From an uncultured Mollicutes bacterium (lineage in GTDB: Bacteria > Bacillota_I > Bacilli_A > RFN20 > CAG-826), in contig URQK01000011.1 of NCBI GenBank assembly GCA_900549975.1, forward strand, positions 1-27,255: a DNA stretch of 27,255 nucleotides. The letters run 5' to 3'. Below the pieces are notes generated by a model. The model was not told where the DNA came from and did not search any database. It worked only from the letters and a program-made list of their open reading frames with translations. The position numbers and the translations under genes were made by a program. Positions 7,542 through 16,900 of this stretch are shown piece after piece (position 1 is the stretch's first letter; each line of letters begins with the position of its first letter).

Positions 7542-10500
7542 ATGAGTAAAAAAGAAAAGAAAATGATGTCTACAAAAAAATGTGCTTCAATATTTGTACC
7601 TCTTAGCGCATTCACATTAGCTATTGCTATTGCAGTACCTATTTTCTCAAACATATTTAGTCCAACATTAAATACAGTATTTGGACAAGGTGAACTTGTA
7701 ACAGAAGAAAATAAAAATATTGATACAGATTATTATAAGAAAAAATCTGACACTGAGGCACTTGAGGAAAGTGTTAATTTAACAGCCAAAATTGCTGAAG
7801 AAGGTGTAGTTTTATTAAAAAATGAGAACTGTTTACCTTTAAACGAAAATGATGTAATTGCTCCATTTGGATATAGTTATTATCGTTCTGGTTTTACAGG
7901 AGGCTCTAGCAACTGGAATGGTGCTAAATTAGAAACTAAATCTTTATCACAATCTATTAAAGAAAGTTTTAAAGTAAATAGTACAATAGAAAATTTAACA
8001 AGAAGTGCTAAAGTAATTGCAGTAAAAGAAGCTGCAAATACATCCCCATCAGTTGTTGGAACAATTGTCGGTCATACAAGAACCTCATTATATTCATTAG
8101 CGTTTGATTCGTATGTTGGACATGAAGCGGATTTAAATGGCACAATTGGTATTATGGCTGTTAGTAGAGGCGGTGGCGAAGGTGCAGACCTAAAAATGGA
8201 TGGCTATGAAGGTGGTTCTAAGCACGCTCTTCAATTAACAGAAGATGAAATGAAAACTTTGCGCTTTATGAAAGCAAATTGTAAAAAAACAATTTTAATT
8301 AGTACTTCTGTTAATATTATTGAGATAAATGATGAAGTTAATAATTTGTGTGATGCTATTTTATATATGCCAAGTCCAGGAAGTGCTGGAGCTGGAGTAA
8401 TAGGTGATATTTTATCTGGCAAAATCAATCCAAGTGGAAAAACAGTTGATACTTGGGCTAAAGATTTTCTTAAAATGCCTGTAAATGAAAATTTTGGCTT
8501 TTCTGGAACTAATCCATATAAGAGTGGAAATCCATATATGACTTATACAAATGTTAAACAACTTAATGGCTCTTCTAATGGTACATTTGTACAATACGAA
8601 GAAGGCATTTATGTTGGCTATAGATGGTATGAAACTGCTTATAAAGAAGGAAAAATTAATTATGATGAAGAAGTTGCATTCCCATTTGGTCATGGCTTAA
8701 GTTATACATCATTTACGCAAGAAATAGTAGACCAAAAAGTAAGTGGTAATAAAGTAACATTAAGCGTAAAGGTCACAAATACCGGTGATGTTGCGGGTAA
8801 AGACGCTGTTCAAATTTATTTTGAAGCACCTTATACCGAATTTGATAAAACAAATGGTATTGAAAAGTCATCAAAAAATTTAATTACATTTGATAAAACT
8901 GATACTATTGAAAAAGGTAAAAGTCAAACAATTGATGTAAGCTTTAATATTGATGAGATGTCTTCTTATTATTATAAGAGAGATAATGGCGATGGAACTA
9001 AAGGTTGTTATTTCTTAGAAAAAGGTGATTATACTATTCACTTAGGAAAAAATGCTCATGAAGATTTCGATACTTGGACATATAAAAATTCTAAAGATAT
9101 CTTCTATGATAATTCTAATCCAAGACAAAGTGAAAAAGACGGACAATCTAAATTAGATAAAGAAGGTAATCCAACAGGAGAAACTAAAAATGGTAGTGAG
9201 TTTGTAGCCGCTACAAACATGTTCCAATCTAGTAGTGATTTTATGAACGAAGATGGAATTACTAATTTATCGAGAAAAGATTTTACTGCTACTTATCCAA
9301 CCACTCCAACTGAAGCAGATAGAACATTAAAAGATGTTTACAAAGAAGAATTTGATTCTTATAAATCAAGCGTTATGGATGTTAGAAAACATCCGGTTCT
9401 TGGTAATCAAAAAGGTTCTAAAGTTCGTGATACTAGACCATTTAAGATTGAACAAAAAGGATTAGTTTTGTCTAGTTATCGTGGTGTTGATTATGACGAT
9501 GAATCTTGGGATGATTTATTAAATCAAATTTCATTTAGAAGCAAAGAAAATCTTGATCAAATCGGTAAATTATTAGGTTATGGTGCTTATAACACTGGTG
9601 CGCTTGATGCAATTAATAAGATTTCAACCGAAGACTTTGATGGTCCAGATGGATTTTCAACATTTGGTTCTAAAAAAGATTGGAGATGGTGTAATTATTC
9701 ATCTCAAACAATTACTGCTTGTACATTTAATCCCCGTTTAGCTTATGAAAGAGGAAAAACAATGGGACAAGAAGGAATATCTAACAATGTTCAAGGTCTA
9801 TATGCTCCTGCAATGAACTTACATAGATCTCCATTTGGCGGAAGAAATGCTGAATATATTTCAGAAGACCCAGTAATTTCAGGTGTAATAAGTGCAAATA
9901 TTATGTCAGGCGCTGCTGATGGTGGTATTTATACATATATGAAACATTTTGCACTAAATGAGCAAGAATCTAATAGACAAGAAATGGTTATGACTTGGGC
10001 TAATGAACAAACAATTCGTGAATTATACTTAAAGCCATTCGAAATTTGCGCGAAAACTGCACGTCAAAAATTATATTATTATAATACTGAAACGAAACAA
10101 AATGAATATAAAGTTATTCGTGGTTGTAATGGCGTTATGACTGGATTTAATTGTATTGGTCCAGTAATGGCAGCACAAAATTGGTCATTAAATACCGGCG
10201 TATTAAGAAATGAATGGGGATTCGAAGGCATGGTTATTACGGATTATGGCCCAAAAGTGGAAAGGGATCAAATGATTAGAAGTGGTAACGACTTCTACTT
10301 AACTGCTTTCTCAGGAATTAAAGGTCAATCAATGACTGACATATTTAAAGATAGCTCTTCAATTACATCATTACATGTCATTAGAAAAGCAATTAAAAAT
10401 ATTTGTTATACTTTAGTTAATTCTGGCACTTATAATGGAATTGCTCCTAATGCTAAATCTTATCGAAAGATGGCAACATGGGAAATTTGGATTAATTATG

Positions 10501-11048
10501 TATTAACAATTTCTATGTATGCTTTAACAGCTGGATTCCTTTCTATAGTAGCTGTCAATTATGTACAAAATCGTAAAAAAAAACAAGTTCTAGCAACCAC
10601 TGATGCAGTAGCGGAGGATACAAACATAAATATTATTCCTCCTATAGAGGAAGAACAAGAGCCTAATAAAATGATACTTATTCGTAAGCCATTTAGTGAT
10701 AAAATAGAAGCGGCAAGCGATGAAGTAAAAAATTATTACAATACTTTAAAAGAATTGCTTCTATCTTATGGACTTAGTTCTCGTATATCAATGAGTGGAG
10801 AGACATTTAAGTATAATAAACAAGAGTTAGCAAAAATAACTCTTGTTGGAAAAACATTATGTTTACATTTAGCTTTAAATCCAGAAGATTATCAAGGATC
10901 TACAGTTAATGTTAAAAATGATTCTGGTAAGAAAACTTATCAAAGCATGCCAACATTAATTAAGATTAAATCTCTATTAGCGTTTAAAAGAGCAAAAATG
11001 CTAATTATTGATTTAATGCAAATGAATCAAATAAAAAAGGTTGATTAA
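7542..11048 (+). CDS. Membrane-anchored, domain-permuted GH3 glycosidase with an additional cytoplasmic domain
   Basis: A 1,168-residue protein. A helix at ~13-35 anchors it. The domain order is reversed compared with most GH3 enzymes: the C-terminal-type alpha/beta domain comes first (KIAEEGVVLLKNENCLPL, then GDILSGKINPSGKTVDTWA), then a fibronectin-III-like domain after FPFGHGLSYTSF, then the TIM-barrel catalytic domain from about residue 640. Such a transposition is known in some GH3 beta-glucosidases, for example from Ruminococcus albus. Catalytic-site marks are KHFALNEQESNRQ (Lys801-His802) and the nucleophile Asp901 in GMVITDYG. Unusually, a second helix (~982-1006, then NRKKKQ) is followed by a ~160-residue tail predicted to be cytoplasmic, with a compact domain at ~1044-1160 (RKPFSDKIEAASDEVKNYY, LAKITLVGKTLCLHLAL). 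I recall this domain from other low-GC proteins but cannot name it. The substrate is probably a beta-glucoside or beta-xyloside. The start has AGGAG at 7529-7533. Confidence 0.85.
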   Translation: MSKKEKKMMSTKKCASIFVPLSAFTLAIAIAVPIFSNIFSPTLNTVFGQGELVTEENKNIDTDYYKKKSDTEALEESVNLTAKIAEEGVVLLKNENCLPLNENDVIAPFGYSYYRSGFTGGSSNWNGAKLETKSLSQSIKESFKVNSTIENLTRSAKVIAVKEAANTSPSVVGTIVGHTRTSLYSLAFDSYVGHEADLNGTIGIMAVSRGGGEGADLKMDGYEGGSKHALQLTEDEMKTLRFMKANCKKTILISTSVNIIEINDEVNNLCDAILYMPSPGSAGAGVIGDILSGKINPSGKTVDTWAKDFLKMPVNENFGFSGTNPYKSGNPYMTYTNVKQLNGSSNGTFVQYEEGIYVGYRWYETAYKEGKINYDEEVAFPFGHGLSYTSFTQEIVDQKVSGNKVTLSVKVTNTGDVAGKDAVQIYFEAPYTEFDKTNGIEKSSKNLITFDKTDTIEKGKSQTIDVSFNIDEMSSYYYKRDNGDGTKGCYFLEKGDYTIHLGKNAHEDFDTWTYKNSKDIFYDNSNPRQSEKDGQSKLDKEGNPTGETKNGSEFVAATNMFQSSSDFMNEDGITNLSRKDFTATYPTTPTEADRTLKDVYKEEFDSYKSSVMDVRKHPVLGNQKGSKVRDTRPFKIEQKGLVLSSYRGVDYDDESWDDLLNQISFRSKENLDQIGKLLGYGAYNTGALDAINKISTEDFDGPDGFSTFGSKKDWRWCNYSSQTITACTFNPRLAYERGKTMGQEGISNNVQGLYAPAMNLHRSPFGGRNAEYISEDPVISGVISANIMSGAADGGIYTYMKHFALNEQESNRQEMVMTWANEQTIRELYLKPFEICAKTARQKLYYYNTETKQNEYKVIRGCNGVMTGFNCIGPVMAAQNWSLNTGVLRNEWGFEGMVITDYGPKVERDQMIRSGNDFYLTAFSGIKGQSMTDIFKDSSSITSLHVIRKAIKNICYTLVNSGTYNGIAPNAKSYRKMATWEIWINYVLTISMYALTAGFLSIVAVNYVQNRKKKQVLATTDAVAEDTNINIIPPIEEEQEPNKMILIRKPFSDKIEAASDEVKNYYNTLKELLLSYGLSSRISMSGETFKYNKQELAKITLVGKTLCLHLALNPEDYQGSTVNVKNDSGKKTYQSMPTLIKIKSLLAFKRAKMLIIDLMQMNQIKKVD

Positions 11049-11056
11049 TAAAAAAT

Positions 11057-11095
11057 AGGTTATTTGAGTGAATAATTCTCTTATAACCTTTTTTT
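11057..11095 (+). terminator. Rho-independent terminator of the left operon
   Basis: AGGTTAT at 11057-11063 pairs with ATAACCT at 11083-11089, followed by seven T residues (11089-11095). It lies just after the GH3 stop at 11048. Confidence 0.75.
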
Positions 11096-11110
11096 GTGAT
11101 AAAAAGCAAC

Positions 11111-11223
11111 AAAAAAACAGGTAGAAGGAGGATAAGGTTGGAGTTTGTTTTTTGGTTCTACCTGTTTTAGTTTTAATAAATGCTTAGGACATTTATTATT
11201 TGGAATGCTTTGATTATTTGCAT
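11111..11223 (-). ncRNA. Predicted small regulatory RNA with C-rich, anti-Shine-Dalgarno loops
   Basis: Read on the - strand, the promoter at 11230-11287 would start a transcript near 11223. It runs through one stem (TAATAAATG at 11198-11190 with CATTTATTA at 11182-11174, loop UCCUAAG) into a second stem of 13 bp (AAAACAGGTAGAA 11168-11156 with TTCTACCTGTTTT 11126-11114), followed by a T run to 11111. The second loop is 29 nt and ends ACCUUAUCCUCC, a perfect anti-Shine-Dalgarno sequence. There is no credible ORF on this strand. Two hairpins with unpaired C-rich loops and a terminator are typical of Gram-positive trans-acting sRNAs. It lies between two converging operons, so no gene explains the promoter otherwise. 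Transcript ends are inferred from motifs. Confidence 0.6.
11114..11168 (-). terminator. Intrinsic terminator with 13-bp stem and large loop (3' end of the predicted sRNA)
   Basis: The perfect 13-bp inverted repeat 11114-11126/11156-11168 is followed on the - strand by TTTTTTTG, a proper T tract. On the + strand the flank is TTTTAGTTTTAA, which is weaker, so it acts mainly for - strand transcription, with possible back-up for the left operon. Confidence 0.7.
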
Positions 11224-11229
11224 ACTATA

Positions 11230-11287
11230 ATTATAAAACAATTAATTATAAAATCTATTGCAATTAATTTGAAAATATATTGCAATA
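11230..11287 (-). promoter_or_regulatory. AraC-type operator and promoter for the predicted sRNA
   Basis: TATTGCAAT (11256-11264) and TATTGCAATA (11278-11287) are spaced with a 22-bp period. On the - strand the promoter-proximal TTGCAA (11263-11258) is followed after 22 nt by a perfect TATAAT (11235-11230). The same layout occurs at 19542-19600 and 20466-20522. Confidence 0.65.
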
Positions 11288-11299
11288 GTTATACTTGTT

Positions 11300-11320
11300 A
11301 AATAAATAAAATATTTATTT
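11300..11320. other. AT-only hairpin after the beta-helix lipoprotein gene
   Basis: AAATAAAT (11300-11307) and ATTTATTT (11313-11320) form an 8-bp A/T stem 11 bases beyond the - strand stop. No T tract follows on the - strand. It is the only candidate for ending the - strand operon, and a weak one. Confidence 0.25.
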
Positions 11321-11330
11321 AGACTATAAA

Positions 11331-13853
11331 TTAATTATTATAACAACCAATCGATTGCTTATAAGGATTATTATTAAAGTCCAATAATATTCCATCAATT
11401 AGAACTGAGTTTTCTTTTTTAAATAATTCTTCTCCATTCATAATTGCATACTTTTTAGCGTTATCAAATCCAATTCTACTTTCAATAGTAAAACCAGTTT
11501 CATATTGTGGAAGAGGATTATAATTAAATTTACTAGTGTCATTACTTGCTTCATTTGATTTAGTAATGAAATTATTTAATCCCTCGATTTTAGCGCCATT
11601 TACACTATAAATGAAATTATGATCTAATGTTGTATTGATTAAATTACCAAATCTAAATGAAGCAGTACTAGATTGATTATAAATTAAGTTGTTAAAGAAA
11701 TGTATTTTACGATTGTCTTTAATTTGCAATATAACTGGAGAAGTATCGCTAGATGTAATAATAGTATTGTTATATATTTCATAACCAGAAGAATAGTAAT
11801 TCATATAGATAATACCATTATTTCCTTTGTCATTAACGGATAAATTATACCGAACGATTGTTTTATCTTCGCCCATTACATCATTTTCATTAGCAAAATT
11901 GCAGTTAATAAATAAGCCAAAAGCATTATCATGAGAATAATTATATTGCCAAATAGTATTTTTACTTTGTAAATCAGCATCTAATAATGATCCATCCATA
12001 ATTGTATTTGTATTGTTAGGCAATGGATTTTTCATTGCTTTATTATTATATCCTTCATTATATTGAATGATTGTTCCATTAACATAAGAGGTAACAATTT
12101 GGTTACCAGTATAACATCTTAATGCAGTATCATGAATGGTATTATGTTCAATAACCCCACCTAATAAATTTCTTGCAAAAATAGCATTTTTTCCAACATT
12201 AGAAATATTGTTATTAGATATTTCTACGTTGGTGTAAGCTGTTTTTGAAAATTTATCACTATATGGCGAAACTTTTGAAACAGTATTACCTTCTTTATAC
12301 CAATAAGTAGATATGCCAACATTATCCACATTTTCAATGATATTATTAGTAATTGTAACATTATCATATTTAGCATATTTGCTGCTAGCCCACATTTGAA
12401 TGCCACCAGTGGACTTAGAAGATAATGCAGAACCATTATTTTTAGCATCTAAATATCCTTTAATATGATGAATATATAAATTTCGAATAGTAATATTTTT
12501 ATAAGTTATATAGTTATTTTGATTACCACCATCAATGTCAATTAATACACCGCGGCGGTTACCTTCAACTTCACTAGAATCGGTAATGTCTAGATTTTCT
12601 ACTATGATATTGTTAGAATTTTTTATATAAATAATGCCTTTACCATTTTCATTATTGTAGTCAAACTTTGGTAGATCACCTTTATCATAACTAGAAACAA
12701 CAATAGGATTATCATCATCACCATTAACATTTATTAATGATAAAGAAGAATTAAATTCGCTACCTCGTTTAAATAATAATTTATCGCCACCAGCGAGTTT
12801 AATATTATTTATGGCATCAAGATTATTAAATGGGCTAGATATTGTTCCAGTGCCATTAGTTTTAGCATTACTATCAAAGTAATACTTTTTATTTGTTTTA
12901 TCTTCATCGGATTCGTTATATTTTAAAGTAATTTTATATTTAGAGGCTAATTCACTAGCTTCACCAACTAAATATGGTTTACATTCTTTAACTATTTCAT
13001 TATTAATATAATATCCAACATTTTTTCCAGCATCTAAACCAGTAACATTATACGCTCCTTGATGGAAATATGGATCTTTTCTTAATCCACTAGGGACATT
13101 ATGAAATTTATTACTAGCTAAAATAAAATTATCATCAGTTTTGCATAAATTAATTTGTGCATTAGCTAAACTTAATTGATTGTCATTAACTTCATCATCT
13201 AAATATTCACTTGTTGGAATAACATAACATTTATTAACTTCTAAACTAGCATCACTTTTAAATCCATTAATCGTTTGTTTTAATATGTCAAAGTAGTTTA
13301 ATGTTCCACTTGCATATTTATCAGCATCCATAATACCTTGGCACCAAACAATATTAACATTTCTTGCTATAAAAGAATCGCGAGTAGCTAAATAATCTAA
13401 ACATGAAGAAAGACGAGTCTTAGCTTCAATAAAATAATTACTTCCAACTTTCCAATCTTCAATAGAAGAATTTGTCACGCTAGCGGAAATAGCCACAACA
13501 GGAACATTAGTTTCTTCATAATATCCTTCTACAAATGAAGAAACCATACCGCCAGACTTATTCGAATAATCATTTAAATTGGCATTATTTTCTTTTAAGC
13601 CAAATGGTTCACTTATTTCAGAAAGTGAATTATTACTAGCTTTATACTCATAGCCATGATTATTTTTGCATATTAAAGCATCACTAGCTTCGCCTAATCC
13701 TGACATATTTCCATCACCCATAAAAAGAAATACATCGACAAAATTGTATTCTATATCAGGAATGGAAGAACTATTAGAGGCACTAGTATTCATACAACTA
13801 GATAGAGCCAAAATGCATGGCAAAATAAATAATGCTTTAAATTTGTTTTTCAT
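11331..13853 (-). CDS. Surface lipoprotein: SASA-like esterase domain (nucleophile lost) plus right-handed beta-helix domain
   Basis: An 840-residue protein with lipobox LSSC (Cys20). Residues ~36-300 look like a sialate-O-acetylesterase (SASA/CE6, SGNH fold) domain: VFLFMGDGNMSG, VVAISASVTNSSIEDW, NIVWCQGIMDAD and FHQGAYNVTGLDAGKNVGYY correspond to the usual blocks. In active members block I reads GQSNM with Ser as nucleophile; here it is GDGNM, with Gly48 at that place, so hydrolysis is unlikely. Residues ~320-830 are a parallel beta-helix: FDSNAKTNGTGTISSPFNNL and GGDKLLFKRGSEF at the entry, then many turns such as NIIVENLDITDS, VTITNNIIENVDNVGIST and VEISNNNISNVGKNAIF. The C-terminal IGCYNN recalls the DIGAYE end of such proteins. 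Polysaccharide lyase, hydrolase or binding functions are all possible. It is the last gene of the - strand operon. I see no clear ribosome site before ATG 13853. Confidence 0.78.
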   Translation of the reverse strand: MKNKFKALFILPCILALSSCMNTSASNSSSIPDIEYNFVDVFLFMGDGNMSGLGEASDALICKNNHGYEYKASNNSLSEISEPFGLKENNANLNDYSNKSGGMVSSFVEGYYEETNVPVVAISASVTNSSIEDWKVGSNYFIEAKTRLSSCLDYLATRDSFIARNVNIVWCQGIMDADKYASGTLNYFDILKQTINGFKSDASLEVNKCYVIPTSEYLDDEVNDNQLSLANAQINLCKTDDNFILASNKFHNVPSGLRKDPYFHQGAYNVTGLDAGKNVGYYINNEIVKECKPYLVGEASELASKYKITLKYNESDEDKTNKKYYFDSNAKTNGTGTISSPFNNLDAINNIKLAGGDKLLFKRGSEFNSSLSLINVNGDDDNPIVVSSYDKGDLPKFDYNNENGKGIIYIKNSNNIIVENLDITDSSEVEGNRRGVLIDIDGGNQNNYITYKNITIRNLYIHHIKGYLDAKNNGSALSSKSTGGIQMWASSKYAKYDNVTITNNIIENVDNVGISTYWYKEGNTVSKVSPYSDKFSKTAYTNVEISNNNISNVGKNAIFARNLLGGVIEHNTIHDTALRCYTGNQIVTSYVNGTIIQYNEGYNNKAMKNPLPNNTNTIMDGSLLDADLQSKNTIWQYNYSHDNAFGLFINCNFANENDVMGEDKTIVRYNLSVNDKGNNGIIYMNYYSSGYEIYNNTIITSSDTSPVILQIKDNRKIHFFNNLIYNQSSTASFRFGNLINTTLDHNFIYSVNGAKIEGLNNFITKSNEASNDTSKFNYNPLPQYETGFTIESRIGFDNAKKYAIMNGEELFKKENSVLIDGILLDFNNNPYKQSIGCYNN

Positions 13854-13872
13854 AGAAATATTTTAAACTAAA

Positions 13873-13935
13873 TTAGTCCGCTAAGGCAATAAAGTGAATG
13901 TTATCTAATGTTAATGTTCCAGTACCAATTTTCAT
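13873..13935 (-). pseudogene. Remnant of a CBM-like C-terminus (20 codons)
   Basis: An open stretch from ATG 13935, overlapping the GH3 stop as TAATG, encodes MKIGTGTLTLDNIHFIALAD. Its last 17 residues align without gaps to the end of the Ig/CBM lipoprotein of this operon (GIGSFNFSNIHYIPYTK), with 6 of 17 identical and matching hydrophobic spacing. The DNA is also similar, for example GGTACTGGAA against GGTATTGGAA and AACATTCA against AACATCCA. It is most simply the tail of a deleted paralogue left between two genes. Translation by coupling is possible but would give only an orphan strand. Confidence 0.55.
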
Positions 13936-16900
13936 TATTCTTTACCTTCTTCTTTCTTTGATTTAATAATTTCTAATAATTTATCGAATGGTTTTTCGAA
14001 CCATACCGCAATTAAACAAACAATACTAACTGCAAATATGATATCAATAGTTATTTGACTACCTTTTAATACTTTTACCCAAGTAGGAGTAACTGGAATA
14101 ATTTTCATGCCTGGAGCAATATAGTTCATTTGGTTAGAGCGACAAACAGTATATAAAACACGATGTACTGATTCTCTCATTGCCCACGCTAATTCACCAT
14201 AATCTTTTGAATATTGTTTTAATGCATCAGCGCTTGTTGTACCATCTGGAAGGTTGCTACCATTAAGTAATCCATTTTCCACGGACATATATTTATTCCA
14301 GAAGTCCGAAATGATAATACCATTTAATCCATATTCTGCACGTAAAACTGTATTACAAAATCCTTGTGATCCGGTCCATTTAGCGCCTAATCTATTTAAG
14401 CCAGTCATTAAGCCCATCATTTGTGCTTCATCACCAACTTCAATAGCAACTTGAATAGGTAATAAATAGTTTTCTCTAATTGATTGCTCGTTAGCGTAAG
14501 AAGATACACCATATCTATTAGTTTCTTGGTCGTTTAAGATACCATGTTTTAAAATCATGAATACACCTTTAGACTGTGTACCTTTTGTTTCATATCCACT
14601 AGCCATACCAGTTAAGAAACCATCTTCACTATAATATTCAAATGCACGGCCATTATAAGCACCGCGATGTAAGTTAATACCATATCCATACATTCCAGCA
14701 TAGCCAACCCAAAGACATTCTTCACCAATTTGCGTTCCTAATCTTTCGATTAATTCAGTGTTAAATGTAGAAGCAACAATACCATTACATGTGAATATTG
14801 TTGGATATTCTCCAACACCTTCTTCATAGAATTTAGCAAATCCTTCAAAAATGTTATCAGTTGAATTATAACCATATGCTTGAATTGGACCAACAGAACC
14901 ATTTTGTTCACAAGTAATAGGGGCATTAATTGATTTGATTAACTTAGTACATCTTAAGCCATCACTTAATAAGGTTACATAATCATCAAATGATAATTGA
15001 TCAAGTAATTGATTCCATAACTCGTTATCGTATTCAATTAAATTACCATTTTCATAATTTCTTATATCAATTAAAGATAATCCACTAGATTTATTAAATG
15101 TTGGATATTCGATATTATCTTTATTAACTTCAAGTATCTTTTGATCATTATCATAATCCTTTGTAACAGTTAATTTGATTTTTTTATTTACTGTTCCTGA
15201 CCAGTTCTTACGAGTCATATAATCAGGAGTAGAACCATCAATAGCAGAAGCGTTAACATTATCATAAGTTAAATAATCAGTATCATCAAATTGATTAGTA
15301 ATCTTATCAACGCCAAAGTTAGCGGCTTCTCCTTTATAATTTTCTTTAAATGAAGCATTGGCTTCTTTAATATGTTCGTTTGTAGAATATTTTACGTTAT
15401 CAAAATCAATATGAATTGGATTTGATACTAAATTATCTTTACCATCAACATTATAGCCTTTCTTTTTAAGAATGTTATTAGTGGCTTCATGAGCATCACT
15501 TGCGACAGTTAAATAATAGTTGTCATTAGCGTTATTAGATCCAATTACATAAGTTTTAGCTTTATGTGAATCATAACTTGCAAAATATTTTTCATCAACA
15601 GAAATAGTAACTACATCACTTTCATTTTGTTTAAGCAATTTTGTCTTACCAAATCCCACTAATTCGACAGCAGCCTTTTCAACATTATTGTCCATATCAT
15701 ATTGGGTATATGGTTTTTGTAAATATAATTGAACGATATCTTTACCTTCAGTTTTACTTTTATTAGTTACTTTAATAGATACTTCATATGTAGTTTTATC
15801 GTTTTCAGTAGAAGAAGTAGTTTTATAATCAGTCCATTCAAAGTTTGAATAAGATAAACCATATCCAAATGGATATTTAACTACTTCATCATAATTAAAT
15901 TCACCAACATTTTCACGTTTCATAATAACGTCTTCGTATCTTGTTTCCGTATATTTATAACCATTATAAATACCTTCTTGATAAGCAACGTAATATTTGT
16001 TTTCTCCATTACGATAATTAGTAATAGAAGCAGAATTACCATATTCATTAGCGCCTATATTGGTATAAACTGGATTTAAAGAGTGTTTATTAAAGAATGT
16101 GGCAGATAATCCACCGGATGGATTAATAGAGCCCGCTAAAGCCTTGCCAACAGCAATAGTACCAGTAGATCCAGTGGTACCGCACCAAATCATAGCATCA
16201 ATGCCATATTTTTCATCATCAACGAAATCACATTGTATTTGATTGGCGGAATTCATTAAAACAATAATCTTTTTAATAGTGCCGTTTTTCTTTAATGTAG
16301 CAAGATTTTCTAAAACATCTTTTTCATTATTAGATAAAGCTAAATAGTTATTTGAGTCAGTAAATGGCTCATTATTTTTATAAAACATATCGCAGTTTTC
16401 ACCAGCTGATCTAGATAAAACCATAATTGCGGCTTCAGCTTTATCATTTTTACTACTTGGTAATTCAGACCATTTAGCATCTTTTGTTTTGAATGATTTA
16501 TTTTGTGATTGGTTACCACTAAAATCTGTTCCTTGCCAATATTCTTGGTGTTCACTATAAAACTTCCATAAGCCATCATTAACAACAAATCCACTTTTTT
16601 CTAATCCAGATTTTAAAGTTGTGGATTTGCTTACAATTTTAGGGTTAGATCCACTAGATCCTCCACCGGTATAAACAAAGTTTACAGAGTTTGCACTATA
16701 AAGATTAACTTTAGCTTTGCTAGAAAGAGGTAAAGCATTATTTTGATTTTTAAGCATTACTAATCCTTCAGACATTACTTCTTCAACCATTTTTTCGCTA
16801 GCAGTTCTTAAATCAGAAATATCCATATAATCAGTATCATAGAAACATTTAATTTCCGCATTAGGATCAAATTCTACTTTTTGAAGAGGAATGTTAAATG

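Noticed and set aside
11138..11170. A 10-codon + strand frame (TTG GAG TTT GTT ...) with AGGAGG six bases upstream
   Set aside because: It lies entirely inside the loop and stem that make up the - strand terminator; the AGGAGG is simply the complement of the UCCUCC loop. No promoter faces it and a UUG start is weak.
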